Below are positions 17,883 to 26,594 of a stretch of 49,341 bases of DNA, one piece after another (within the stretch, counting starts at the first letter, position 1; each line of letters starts with the position of its first letter). Both the position numbers and the translations under genes were made by a program. Where the stretch lies: the NCBI RefSeq assembly GCF_022809355.1, contig NZ_JAKZMM010000032.1, positions 1-49,341 on the forward strand. Direction: 5' to 3'. This DNA is from Parabacteroides faecalis (GTDB lineage: Bacteria > Bacteroidota > Bacteroidia > Bacteroidales > Tannerellaceae). The notes below the pieces were generated by a model. It saw only the letters and a program-made list of their open reading frames with translations, ran no database searches and was not told where the DNA came from.

Positions 17883-19142
17883 ATGAATATACTGGAAAAG
17901 CTGAAACGTAACCATCATCCGCATTCCGGAGCACTCGAATTATTGAAATACATCGGACCCGGATTGCTTGTCACCGTCGGATTCATTGATCCGGGTAATT
18001 GGGCCACCAATCTGGCTGCCGGATCTGAGTTTGGATATGCTTTACTTTGGGTCGTTACCTTCTCGTCCATCATGCTGATTATTATCCAGCATAACGTTGC
18101 ACACTTGGGAATCGTGACCGGACTATGCCTATCTGAAGCGACAACCCAATATTTACCTAAAAAACTCAGCCTGCCGATTTTGATTTCTGCCATGATGGCA
18201 AGTATTTCCACTTCACTTGCTGAAATATTAGGTGGCGCCATTGCCTTGAAGATGTTATTCAGTATTCCGATCAAAGCCGGAGCTGTTATTGTAACACTGG
18301 CGTGTCTGATTATGTTGCTAAGCAATACCTACAGCAAAATAGAACGCTGGATCATCATGTTCGTTTCCATCATCGGACTTTCTTTCCTGTATGAACTGGC
18401 GCTGGTAGATGTTAACTGGCAGGAAGCTGCCGTAGGTTGGATCAAACCTTCGTTTCCGGATCATTCCCTGCTGATTGTCATGAGTGTATTGGGTGCCGTC
18501 GTAATGCCTCATAACCTGTTCTTACATTCCGAAGTGATACAGAGCCGGAAATGGAATCTGGAAGACAAGACCGTCATTCACAAACAACTTAAATATGAAT
18601 TCTACGATACGCTCCTGTCAATGGTAATCGGCTGGGGCATTAATTCGGCAATGATTATTCTGGCGGCTTCGACCTTCTTTCAGGAGAAAATAGCTGTCAG
18701 CGAACTGGATCAGGCACAACAGCTCTTATTCCCGCTCGTTGGGAACAATGCCGGTGTCATCTTTGCTGTCGCTTTATTAATGGCGGGTATTTCATCTACG
18801 ATAACTTCGGGTATTGCCGGAGCTTCCATCTTCGCCGGTATCTTCGGAGAAGCTTACCATCACAAAGATATACACTCGAAAATAGGTGTGCTTTGTTCTT
18901 TCCTTCCGGCTCTCCTTCTGATCTTTGTTGTAGGTGATCCTTTCCGCGGACTGATCCTTTCGCAAATGGTACTGAGTATTCAATTACCAATTACTATCTT
19001 TACGCAGGTTTATCTCACATCCAGTAAAAAGGTAATGGGCGAATTTGCCAATAGCCGGTTAACGAATATCGTATTACTGATATTAGGTACCATCGTCAGC
19101 CTGCTCAATCTGTTTCTTTTGGCACAGTTGGTTATAGGCTGA
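17883..19142 (+). CDS. mntH: Nramp family Mn2+/Fe2+ transporter
   Basis: 419-aa inner-membrane proton-coupled metal importer with about eleven transmembrane segments. The TM1 metal-binding motif is canonical (VGFIDPGNWATNLAAG), and TM6 carries GAVVMPHNLFLHS with the metal-ligating Met of canonical Nramp. That argues for transition metals rather than Mg2+, as in NRMT proteins that lack the Met. The conserved transport loop between TM8 and TM9 (AGISSTITSGIAGASIFAG) is present. It is preceded by a 245-bp spacer with the thi terminator and followed by a two-component system 111 bp downstream. I could not define a metal-regulator operator. Mn versus Fe preference is open. Confidence 0.93.
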   Translation: MNILEKLKRNHHPHSGALELLKYIGPGLLVTVGFIDPGNWATNLAAGSEFGYALLWVVTFSSIMLIIIQHNVAHLGIVTGLCLSEATTQYLPKKLSLPILISAMMASISTSLAEILGGAIALKMLFSIPIKAGAVIVTLACLIMLLSNTYSKIERWIIMFVSIIGLSFLYELALVDVNWQEAAVGWIKPSFPDHSLLIVMSVLGAVVMPHNLFLHSEVIQSRKWNLEDKTVIHKQLKYEFYDTLLSMVIGWGINSAMIILAASTFFQEKIAVSELDQAQQLLFPLVGNNAGVIFAVALLMAGISSTITSGIAGASIFAGIFGEAYHHKDIHSKIGVLCSFLPALLLIFVVGDPFRGLILSQMVLSIQLPITIFTQVYLTSSKKVMGEFANSRLTNIVLLILGTIVSLLNLFLLAQLVIG

Positions 19143-19253
19143 GGATGAGAAACCATCCGATGTTTTGTAATAAGATTGTAATATTGATTTCATTTAACCG
19201 AAACATAGCAATCGTTCCTTTGCAATAGAATTGAAAAATATAATAAAAGTACT

Positions 19254-19949
19254 ATGGCAACAAAACAAAATCCTCATATCCTGGTCGTTGATGACGAAGA
19301 AGATTTGTGCGAAATCTTGAAATTCAACCTCGAAACAGAAGGATACGAAGTAGATACAGCTTACAGTGCAGAAGAAGCACTTACACTGAATCTAACCGAT
19401 TACGACTTGCTCTTGCTTGATGTTATGATGGGAGAAATATCAGGTTTCAAGTTGGCAAGCATGCTGAAGAAAAATGAGAAGACAGCTCATATTCCGATTA
19501 TATTCCTGACAGCCAAAGACACCGAAAACGATATGCTGACAGGATTCAACTTGGGTGCCGACGATTATATTTCCAAACCTTTTTCGATCAAGCAGGTACA
19601 GGCTCGTGTCAAGGCTGTATTAAGAAGAAGTATGGAAGAAAAGAAGCCTGTCAACGAAAATATCCTGACGTATAATACACTGAAATTGGATACCCAGCGT
19701 ATCAAAGCTTCGATCAACGGAGAAGAAGTGGCACTGACCAAAAAGGAGTTTGAGATTCTGAAACTCCTGCTTGAGAATATCAACCATGTTTTCTCTCGCG
19801 AAGAAATATTGTCGCGTGTATGGAAAGATGAAGTATATGTACTCGACCGAACGATCGACGTTAATATCACTCGTCTGCGCAAGAAAATCGGAGAATACGG
19901 AAAGAACATTGTGACGCGCCTCGGCTTCGGATACTGTTTTGAAGGTTGA
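19254..19949 (+). CDS. OmpR/PhoB-type response regulator
   Basis: 231-aa two-component regulator. The receiver domain (about 1-125) has the acid pocket VDDEED, phospho-acceptor Asp56 (LLLLDVMMG), Thr85 and Lys107 (DYISKPF). A winged-helix DNA-binding domain follows (about 135-230), with LTKKEFEILKLLLEN, DRTIDVNITRLRKKIG and the C-terminal wing TRLGFGYCF. The gene is 40 bp upstream of its histidine kinase and surely pairs with it. PhoB is the nearest named type, but the target regulon cannot be read from the window. Confidence 0.94.
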   Translation: MATKQNPHILVVDDEEDLCEILKFNLETEGYEVDTAYSAEEALTLNLTDYDLLLLDVMMGEISGFKLASMLKKNEKTAHIPIIFLTAKDTENDMLTGFNLGADDYISKPFSIKQVQARVKAVLRRSMEEKKPVNENILTYNTLKLDTQRIKASINGEEVALTKKEFEILKLLLENINHVFSREEILSRVWKDEVYVLDRTIDVNITRLRKKIGEYGKNIVTRLGFGYCFEG

Positions 19950-19989
19950 ATGCCGTATCCTGGAAAGAATTATACGAAAGGAATGTTGA

Positions 19990-21765
19990 ATGGAAAATAA
20001 AACAGAAAAAATAATTACGAACAACCGGATACCGTTTAGCCAACGATTGTTTTGGTCTATCTTCTTTATTTTTCTCGGATTCACCGGATGTGTGTTGATC
20101 TTTCAATACCAACGGGAAACCGAATTTGCCCAAGAAAAGCTGGATACCGTCTTAAAGACATACAATCATCAGATTCATTATCGCATCCAGCATGAGAAAA
20201 CACATCGGATTGATAGTATCATTCAGACATTTCTCAATGAAATTCCGCAGAAAGATATCCGCGTAACGGTTATCAATCCGGAGGGAGACGTATTATTTGA
20301 CAACAGCGGAAATGATATCTTTGAGAATCATAACGACCGAAGCGAAGTACATAACGCACGACTGACTAAAAAGAGTTTTTCCATCCGAAAATCGCGGACT
20401 ACCGGAAAGCGTTACTTCTACTCCGCTTCCAATATCAACAATTATATCTATCGGACGGCAATACCATACGACCCGTATGTGAAAGGTGTATTGGCCATCA
20501 ACAAGGATTTTATCTATTTTATGGGGTTGATGGTCGTGATTTTCCTCTTCGTATTGTCTAAATTCACCTTGAGTATCGGACAAACGATCTCCAAATTAAG
20601 AGACTTTGCCCGAAACATTCGGGATGTCAAACAAGATGACGAGGATTATATCTTCCCCAACGACGAACTGGGTGATATCTCGAAACAGATCATTACCCTA
20701 TATCATAAACAGCAAAAAGCGAAAAACGATTTGGCGGTCGAACGGGAAAAGATCATCAAACATTTCCAGTATTCACGGGAAGGCTTTGCGATGTTTACCG
20801 ACGACGGACAGGAAATCCTGTCGAACATCCTTTATATCCAGTTTGCCAATCTGATTTCCGACACGCCAATCCACGCAGCCGAAGAAGTATTGGACTTGGA
20901 AGAGCTTGCTCCTATCCGGAACTTCCTGGAAGAACATAAAGGATCGGCCCATAAACGTGTCTTACGTGAGACTATCACCATCGATAAAGGCGGTAAGATT
21001 TTCCTGGTTGAATGTATGATGTTCCTCAACAACAGTTACGAAATCTCGATCAACGATATTTCCCGCCAGGAAGAAGAAAGCCGGATGAAAAGACAATTGA
21101 CGCAGAATATTGCCCACGAACTGAAGACTCCGGTCAGCAGCATTCAAGGATACTTGGAAACGATTATCAACAATCCGGATCTGCCGGCAGACAAACAGAA
21201 ATTCTTTATCGAACGTTGCTACTCACAAAGTACGCGGCTGACGGTTCTGTTGCAGGATATTTCCGTCTTGAACCGGATGGATGAAGCCGGATCCATGTTT
21301 GATCTGACCGACATCAATATCAATCAGCTGGTACAGGAAATAGAGCATGAATGTGCCCAAAAGATGGAAGAGAAACATATTTCCACCCAAATCTGCTTGC
21401 CGCCAAACGCAATCATTCACGGAAATCATTCTTTGCTTTACTCCATCTTCCGGAATCTGTTCGACAACTCCATCGCTTACGCAGGAGAAAACATTACCAT
21501 CAACCTGACCTGTTATAAAGAAGACGAGAAATTCTATTATTTCAACTTCTCGGACAACGGTATCGGAGTTGAAGAAGAACATATCAACCGTATCTTCGAG
21601 CGCTTCTACCGAGTCGATAAGGGCCGTAGTCGCAAACTGGGAGGAACCGGATTAGGCCTTTCGATCGTAAAGAATGCCGTTCTTTTCCACAAAGGACAGA
21701 TTTCGGCCAAGAGCCAAAAGGGAAAAGGCATCAGCTTCCTATTTACCCTGAAGAAACATATCTAA
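19990..21765 (+). CDS. Sensor histidine kinase with PAS-like domain (PhoR type)
   Basis: 591-aa membrane kinase paired with the upstream regulator. TM1 spans about 19-40. A periplasmic sensor region of about 130 residues follows, then TM2 at about 175-198. Next come a HAMP-like linker (SIGQTISKLRDFARNI), a PAS-like segment (YSREGFAMFTDDGQEILSNILYIQFANLI) and HisKA with phospho-acceptor His376 (NIAHELKTPVSSIQGYLE). The ATPase has N box FRNLFDNSIAYAG, G1 DNGIGV, F box FERFYRVDKGRSR and G2 GGTGLGLSIVK. All catalytic motifs are intact. The signal is unknown. A terminator follows 25 bp after the stop. Confidence 0.94.
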   Translation: MENKTEKIITNNRIPFSQRLFWSIFFIFLGFTGCVLIFQYQRETEFAQEKLDTVLKTYNHQIHYRIQHEKTHRIDSIIQTFLNEIPQKDIRVTVINPEGDVLFDNSGNDIFENHNDRSEVHNARLTKKSFSIRKSRTTGKRYFYSASNINNYIYRTAIPYDPYVKGVLAINKDFIYFMGLMVVIFLFVLSKFTLSIGQTISKLRDFARNIRDVKQDDEDYIFPNDELGDISKQIITLYHKQQKAKNDLAVEREKIIKHFQYSREGFAMFTDDGQEILSNILYIQFANLISDTPIHAAEEVLDLEELAPIRNFLEEHKGSAHKRVLRETITIDKGGKIFLVECMMFLNNSYEISINDISRQEEESRMKRQLTQNIAHELKTPVSSIQGYLETIINNPDLPADKQKFFIERCYSQSTRLTVLLQDISVLNRMDEAGSMFDLTDININQLVQEIEHECAQKMEEKHISTQICLPPNAIIHGNHSLLYSIFRNLFDNSIAYAGENITINLTCYKEDEKFYYFNFSDNGIGVEEEHINRIFERFYRVDKGRSRKLGGTGLGLSIVKNAVLFHKGQISAKSQKGKGISFLFTLKKHI

Positions 21766-21790
21766 AAGCATTGGGCTTTTCACATCCATA

Positions 21791-21836
21791 AAATGCCCCG
21801 CCTCAAGTTAAACAACAGACTTCTGGCGGGGTATTT
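21791..21836 (+). terminator. Intrinsic terminator after the two-component system
   Basis: Twelve-bp stem (21791-21802 with 21825-21836, one G-T pair), GC-rich core GCCCCGCC/GGCGGGGT, followed by TTTTTG. An inner AAGT/ACTT pair extends the hairpin. Confidence 0.88.
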
Positions 21837-21880
21837 TTGTGATCCTCAGCAAAAAGATATCCAAATGTCGTTTATTTTTT

Positions 21881-21969
21881 ATCGTTCCACGTAGGTGGAA
21901 TGATCGTTTCACCTAGGTGGGACGATCGTACCACAAGGGTGAAACGATCGAATCACCCGGGTGAAACGG
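21881..21969. repeat. Palindromic array 2: four 22-bp units
   Basis: Units start at 21881, 21903, 21925 and 21947 (22 bp each). All begin ATCG and follow the pattern ATCGTTTCAC..GGTGAAACG; each is an imperfect palindrome (for example TTTCACCTAGGTGGGA). The flanks show a weak outer inverted pair (ATTTTTTATCG left, CGGTAAAAAT right). The array lies between convergent genes, downstream of the kinase terminator. Confidence 0.85.
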
Positions 21970-22129
21970 TAAAAATCTCTTATGAATCAGATTTAATCCT
22001 TGTCATTTAATGGATTTAGTTGACTTAAAATCTCTTTATAAATAAAAGGGGTTGACTCTTATTGCTCTTATTCATTGACTGGATTGACTCTACAAGAAAC
22101 AACCATCATCGTTTAATGAAGACACAAAA

Positions 22130-22161
22130 AAAGCCAGAGATGAACGCTCACCTCTGGCTTT
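22130..22161 (-). terminator. Intrinsic terminator of pheT-yebC
   Basis: Arms AAAGCCAGAG and CTCTGGCTTT pair over ten bases. On the minus strand the hairpin is followed by a run of T residues (complement of 22125-22132). Confidence 0.85.
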
Positions 22162-22185
22162 CGTATGCTTAATCAACGGGAAAGA

Positions 22186-22923
22186 TTATTCTTCCTCGCT
22201 GTCGTCTTCCTTCATGTTATGGAAAACATTCTGAACATCGTCGTCTTCTTCCAGCTTTTCGATCAGCTTTTCGATTGTTTCACGCTGTTCCGGAGTTACT
22301 TCCTTCAAATCATTCGGAATACGAACGAACTCACTACTTGTGATTTCATATCCGTTTTCTTCCAAATACTTCTGGATAGCTGCATTCTGGGCAAATTCAC
22401 CGTACAGAACAACTTCATTGCTTTCGTCGTCTACATCCAGTTCATCTACACCAAAGTCGATCAATTCCAGTTCCAAATCATCCAAAGAAACATTTTCCGG
22501 TTTCACGATATGGAATACACACTTGTGAGTAAACAAGAATTCCAAGCTACCTGTTGTACCTAACGAACCGCCACATTTGTTGAAGTAACTACGTACATTG
22601 GCTACCGTACGTGTTGTATTATCTGTAGCTGTTTCTACGAAGATGGCAATACCAAAAGGACCGTAACCTTCGTAATTCATTTCCTTATAATCAGTGAAGT
22701 CTTTTGATACAGCACGCTTGATAGCTCTTTCCACGTTTTCCTTCGGCATGTTTTCCTTCTTGGCTGTCTGCATCAAGACACGCAAACGCGGATTGTTTTC
22801 TGGTTCCGGACCACCTTGTTTAGCACAAATGGTGATTTCCTTACCCAGTTTTGTAAATACACGGGCCATATTGCCCCAACGTTTAAACTTTCTTGCTTTA
22901 CGGAACTCAAACGCTCTTCCCAT
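22186..22923 (-). CDS. yebC: YebC/PmpR family translation/transcription factor
   Basis: 245-aa member of the YebC/TACO1 family. Members relieve ribosome stalling at proline-rich stretches; some have been reported as transcription regulators. The N-terminus MGRAFEFRKARKFKRWGNMARVF, the block NPRLRVLMQTAKKENMPKENVERAIKRA, YEGYGPFGIAIFVE and TDNTTRTVANVRSYFNKCGGSLG are all typical. The tail is very acidic (EEDDDVQNVFHNMKEDDSEEE). It lies 51 bp downstream of pheT on the same strand and shares its terminator, so it is probably co-expressed with a tRNA synthetase gene, consistent with a translation role. Confidence 0.95.
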   Translation of the reverse strand: MGRAFEFRKARKFKRWGNMARVFTKLGKEITICAKQGGPEPENNPRLRVLMQTAKKENMPKENVERAIKRAVSKDFTDYKEMNYEGYGPFGIAIFVETATDNTTRTVANVRSYFNKCGGSLGTTGSLEFLFTHKCVFHIVKPENVSLDDLELELIDFGVDELDVDDESNEVVLYGEFAQNAAIQKYLEENGYEITSSEFVRIPNDLKEVTPEQRETIEKLIEKLEEDDDVQNVFHNMKEDDSEEE

Positions 22924-22974
22924 ACTATGTTATTGTTTTATTATTATTTTTAATATAGTCCTTATTTCATCCCA

Positions 22975-25437
22975 TTATCGCAGCTGTGCACCCAGCTTCT
23001 GTTCCAGGTTAGTCTGGATCTTCTTCATGATGGCATCAATCTGCTTATCGTTCAATGTCTTTGTTTCATCCTGCAAATAGAAGCTAACCGCATACGATTT
23101 CTTGCCTGCCGGCAGATTCTTTCCTTCATAAACATCAAACAAAGTCACATCCTTCAACAGCTTACGTTCGCTTTCCTGTGCAATCTTCTGGATTTCGGCA
23201 AACTGAACAGCCTTATCCAACAGCAAAGCCAAATCACGCTTAACAGCCGGGAACTTCGACAAATCCGTATAAGTTACTTTGTTCTTCTTCGTTTCCTTCA
23301 TCAACGCGTTCCAAGAGAATTCGGCAAAGTAAACTTCGGTATCAATATCCATAGCCTTACAAATCTTATGGCTAACGATACCCATTGTACCCAGTTGCTT
23401 GCCGGATTGCGTCGTGATACTCAAAGCAGCGTCATAAATATCATTTGTCAGATTACCGAAGATCACCTTCTTCAGGTTCACGCCCAAGCGAACCAGCATA
23501 TTTTCTACATAAGCTTTCAGTTCATATACAGATGACTTCTCGTTCGGATGAGCCCAGTTGTTTTCAACACGGTTACCACACAACCACAAAGCCAAGCGGT
23601 AATCTTCACTGAATTCACCCAAAGCCTGATCTTCTTTCTTGTTTTCCTTATTATAACCGTAACAGTTACCGAACTCAAAGAAGCGGATATTTCCATTCTT
23701 ACGCTTCATATTGTGTTCTACGCTTTCCAAACCACCGAACAACAATGTCTGACGCATACAGTTCAAGTCCGCACTCAACGGATTCATCAGCATCACACAA
23801 TGATCAGCCGGATACGTAGTCAACTTATCATAATAAGCCGAACGAGTCAATGAGTTATTCAGGATTTCATTGAAACCACAACCACACAATTGCTCAGAAA
23901 TCAGGTTCTGCATCTTATAGCTATGATCAGTCGGTGTCTGATAGCTCAGATTTGATTTGACATGATCGCTAAACTCGATGTTATTATAACCATAAATACG
24001 CAGAATATCTTCGATAACATCCACATCACGCTGAACATCGATACGATAAACCGGAACTTCCAGGCTTAAACCTTCGGCTGTTTCGTTCGTAATCTTCATT
24101 TCCAGACTCTCCAGAATACTCTTCACAGTTTCTACCGGAATAACCTTTCCTGTCAGAGAGTTGATCTTATCATAAGTAATATTTACCTGATACGGATTAA
24201 ATACTGTCGGATAAATATCCTGAATATCGCCTGTAATAGTTCCGCCAGCCAGTTCTTTCACCAGCAAAGCCGCATATTTCAAGATATAAACTGTTACATT
24301 CGGATCCAAACCACGTTCATAACGGAAAGAAGCATCTGTATTCAAACCGAAACGGCGTGCACTCTTACGAATCCATGTAGGATGGAAAGTAGCTGATTCC
24401 AAGAATACATCTGTTGTATTCTCAGTAACACCTGATTCCAAACCGCCGAATACACCAGCAATACACATAGGCTCTTCGGTGTTACAAATCATCAGATCGC
24501 GAGCTGTCAAAGTGCGTTCTACACCGTCAAGGGTAACAAACTTCTGTCCTTCTTCGGCAGACTTAACGATAACTTTACCACCTTTTATTTTACCTGCATC
24601 AAATGAATGCAACGGTTGTCCCATACCATGCAAGATATAATTCGTTATATCCACCACGTTATTGATTGGACGCAGACCAATTGTACGCAGTTTGTTTTGC
24701 AACCATTCCGGACTTTCTTTGACGGTCACACCTTTTATCGTTACACCTGAATAACGCAAGCAAGCTTCTGTATTCACTACTTCTACCTGAATGGCCGGAG
24801 TTTGGTCGTCAATCTGGAAAGCATCCACAGAAGGACGTTTCAATGCAGACGGCTTTCCGTTTTGCTTCAGATAAGCAGCCAAGTCACGAGCAACACCGAA
24901 ATGAGAAGTAGCATCCACACGGTTCGGTGTAATGTCCACTTCCAATACATAATCGCTCTTTATATTATAGTATTCTTTAGCAGGAGTTCCTACAACGGCA
25001 TCAGCCGGCAATACAATAATGCCCGAATGATCGGTACCAACGCCTATTTCGTCTTCTGCACAGATCATACCATTCGACTCTACACCACGCAGTTTAGACC
25101 GCTTAATGGTAAATTCCTTATCACCATCGTATAACTTGGTTCCATTAACGGCTACTACGACTTTCTGACCGGCAGCAACATTCGGCGCACCACAAACGAT
25201 CTGTAACGGTTCACCGCTACCCACATTAACTGTTGTCACATGTAAATGATCTGAATTGGGATGAGCCTCACAGGTAAGTACTTCGCCGATTACCAGTCCT
25301 TCCAAGCCACCTTTGATGGTCTGCACTTCTTCAATACCGCCCGTTTCCAGACCAATGGAAGTCAGGGCATCTGCTACTTCTTCAGGCTGTAAATCGAAAT
25401 CAAGATATTCTTTCAGCCAGTTGTAAGATATGTTCAT
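22975..25437 (-). CDS. pheT: Phenylalanyl-tRNA synthetase beta subunit
   Basis: 820-aa beta chain of the heterotetrameric PheRS, which charges tRNA-Phe in the cytoplasm. Domains in order: N-terminal core (MNISYNWLKEYLDFDL), tRNA-binding OB fold (about 40-155, including CEAHPNSDHLHVTTVNVG and IVCGAPNVAAGQKV), B3/B4 editing domain (about 210-400), B5 (about 405-475), the catalytic-like core, and the C-terminal ferredoxin-fold anticodon-binding domain (about 725-820, KFPAVKRDLALLLDK...SYAVSFYLQDETKTLNDKQID). Length is normal. pheS is not in the window, so the subunit genes are unlinked here. It leads the pheT-yebC unit. Confidence 0.97.
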   Translation of the reverse strand: MNISYNWLKEYLDFDLQPEEVADALTSIGLETGGIEEVQTIKGGLEGLVIGEVLTCEAHPNSDHLHVTTVNVGSGEPLQIVCGAPNVAAGQKVVVAVNGTKLYDGDKEFTIKRSKLRGVESNGMICAEDEIGVGTDHSGIIVLPADAVVGTPAKEYYNIKSDYVLEVDITPNRVDATSHFGVARDLAAYLKQNGKPSALKRPSVDAFQIDDQTPAIQVEVVNTEACLRYSGVTIKGVTVKESPEWLQNKLRTIGLRPINNVVDITNYILHGMGQPLHSFDAGKIKGGKVIVKSAEEGQKFVTLDGVERTLTARDLMICNTEEPMCIAGVFGGLESGVTENTTDVFLESATFHPTWIRKSARRFGLNTDASFRYERGLDPNVTVYILKYAALLVKELAGGTITGDIQDIYPTVFNPYQVNITYDKINSLTGKVIPVETVKSILESLEMKITNETAEGLSLEVPVYRIDVQRDVDVIEDILRIYGYNNIEFSDHVKSNLSYQTPTDHSYKMQNLISEQLCGCGFNEILNNSLTRSAYYDKLTTYPADHCVMLMNPLSADLNCMRQTLLFGGLESVEHNMKRKNGNIRFFEFGNCYGYNKENKKEDQALGEFSEDYRLALWLCGNRVENNWAHPNEKSSVYELKAYVENMLVRLGVNLKKVIFGNLTNDIYDAALSITTQSGKQLGTMGIVSHKICKAMDIDTEVYFAEFSWNALMKETKKNKVTYTDLSKFPAVKRDLALLLDKAVQFAEIQKIAQESERKLLKDVTLFDVYEGKNLPAGKKSYAVSFYLQDETKTLNDKQIDAIMKKIQTNLEQKLGAQLR

Positions 25438-25521
25438 CGTTATTTAAGTTTTTCTATATTCTCTTTCCTGAATGAGTTACCTTATATACCTAAAAACAAT
25501 AACTCACGCCTTAATGACTTG

Positions 25522-25529
25522 CAAAAATA
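25522..25529 (-). promoter_or_regulatory. pheT: Predicted -7 box for pheT
   Basis: TATTTTTG on the minus strand matches TAnnTTTG perfectly, about 85 nt upstream of the pheT ATG. The best -33 candidate (ATTG, 25554-25557) is 24 bp away, slightly long. Confidence 0.45.
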
Positions 25530-25587
25530 GAAATAATAATCGAGAGAATAAAACAATTCTTTACTTTTCATAAATACAAATGTCTGC

Positions 25588-26472
25588 TCAAAGTTCACTT
25601 CCGGAAATTCTTTTCAGCCGGTATTCATTGGGCGATATACCCATTATTTTCTTGAAAAAGCGACTTAAATAGGAAGAATCAGGGAAACTGCATATACTGG
25701 CTATTTCAGACAACGATAAATCCAGGTTATTTAACTGCACCATTACTTCGGCAGATAACTGCTCGTCAATTAATTGTTTGGGAGTCTTCCCTTGCGAATA
25801 CGTAGCCGTGATCGCACATAAATAACGGGGCGATATACAAAGTTTTTCCGCATAAAAAGAGACTTGATGCTCTTTGAGTGCATATTCATGTACCAAATGC
25901 ATGAAACGATGAAAGAGCATTTGCTTTCTGGTATAAGATTCTGTGGCAGAAATATACTGTCCCGGAATAGATGAAAAAATCCACATCAGCATACTTTGCA
26001 GATAATTCTCAGACAATCTCTCAACAAAAGGGCCCGATTTTCCGGAAAATAACATTTCTGCCATATCCATCCATAAATTAACCGACTTCCAACTTTCCGT
26101 ATGTCCGTCTTTCCCATGTTCAAAATAAGGGAATTCGCGCATATAATTGAAATAAGTCGTATCCAAAGAAACAGCGACTTTCAAAAATAACGATTGAGGA
26201 TAAAGTAGCAAACGGACTTGAAAATCTGCCGATGAATCCAGAAGATGCATAATACTTCCGTTCCAAAAAATCAATTCACACATCGGCTTTAAAGAGAAAT
26301 GCTGTGCTCCTGTCGAGACAAGCGCCTCGCCTTGAGTACAAATCATTTGAACACCACAGGAAAACATCTGTGGCAACGGACGAAGAAAATCCAGATTTGT
26401 CTCTTCGTAATAAATGGAAGAAAGAGATGTCAGTTTAGCAAGATCCATCGAGCTTGGAATTTTATGAAACAA
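25588..26472 (-). CDS. AraC family transcription regulator
   Basis: Up to 294 aa. The N-terminal two thirds are an AraC-type ligand-binding cupin region (YEETNLDFLRPLPQMFSCGVQMICTQGEALV). The C-terminal DNA-binding domain (about 190-290) has two helix-turn-helix motifs; the second is typical: LSEIASICSFPDSSYLSRFFKKIMGISPNEYRL. It is divergent from a Bcr/CflA efflux gene with 122 bp between, so it probably regulates that pump and itself. A TATTTTTG box at 26470-26477 overlaps the first ATG; if it is the real promoter, translation would start at the ninth codon (26448), giving 286 aa. The ligand is unknown. Confidence 0.9.
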   Translation of the reverse strand: MFHKIPSSMDLAKLTSLSSIYYEETNLDFLRPLPQMFSCGVQMICTQGEALVSTGAQHFSLKPMCELIFWNGSIMHLLDSSADFQVRLLLYPQSLFLKVAVSLDTTYFNYMREFPYFEHGKDGHTESWKSVNLWMDMAEMLFSGKSGPFVERLSENYLQSMLMWIFSSIPGQYISATESYTRKQMLFHRFMHLVHEYALKEHQVSFYAEKLCISPRYLCAITATYSQGKTPKQLIDEQLSAEVMVQLNNLDLSLSEIASICSFPDSSYLSRFFKKIMGISPNEYRLKRISGSEL

Positions 26473-26566
26473 AAATAAGCCTTTTCAACCATATTCAGAA
26501 GTATTTTATTCCGATTATGAAAAATTCTGTAGAACAAACGAAACAAAAAGACTGCAACAGATTCTC

Positions 26567-26574
26567 TAATTTTG
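26567..26574 (+). promoter_or_regulatory. Predicted -7 box for the Bcr/CflA efflux gene
   Basis: TAATTTTG is a perfect TAnnTTTG 20 bp upstream of the ATG. No TTTG is found at the -33 distance, which would fit a promoter that needs the divergent AraC activator. Confidence 0.5.
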
Positions 26575-26594
26575 CCGCAAAATAAAAATCAACA

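Larger units (their letters stand above)
21766..22185. other. Convergent intergenic region with two terminators and array 2
   Basis: A 420-bp gap holding the kinase terminator (21791-21836), array 2 (21881-21969), an AT-rich stretch with four TTGACT hexamers (22020, 22052, 22075, 22084) and the yebC terminator (22130-22161). No credible gene. Confidence 0.8.
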
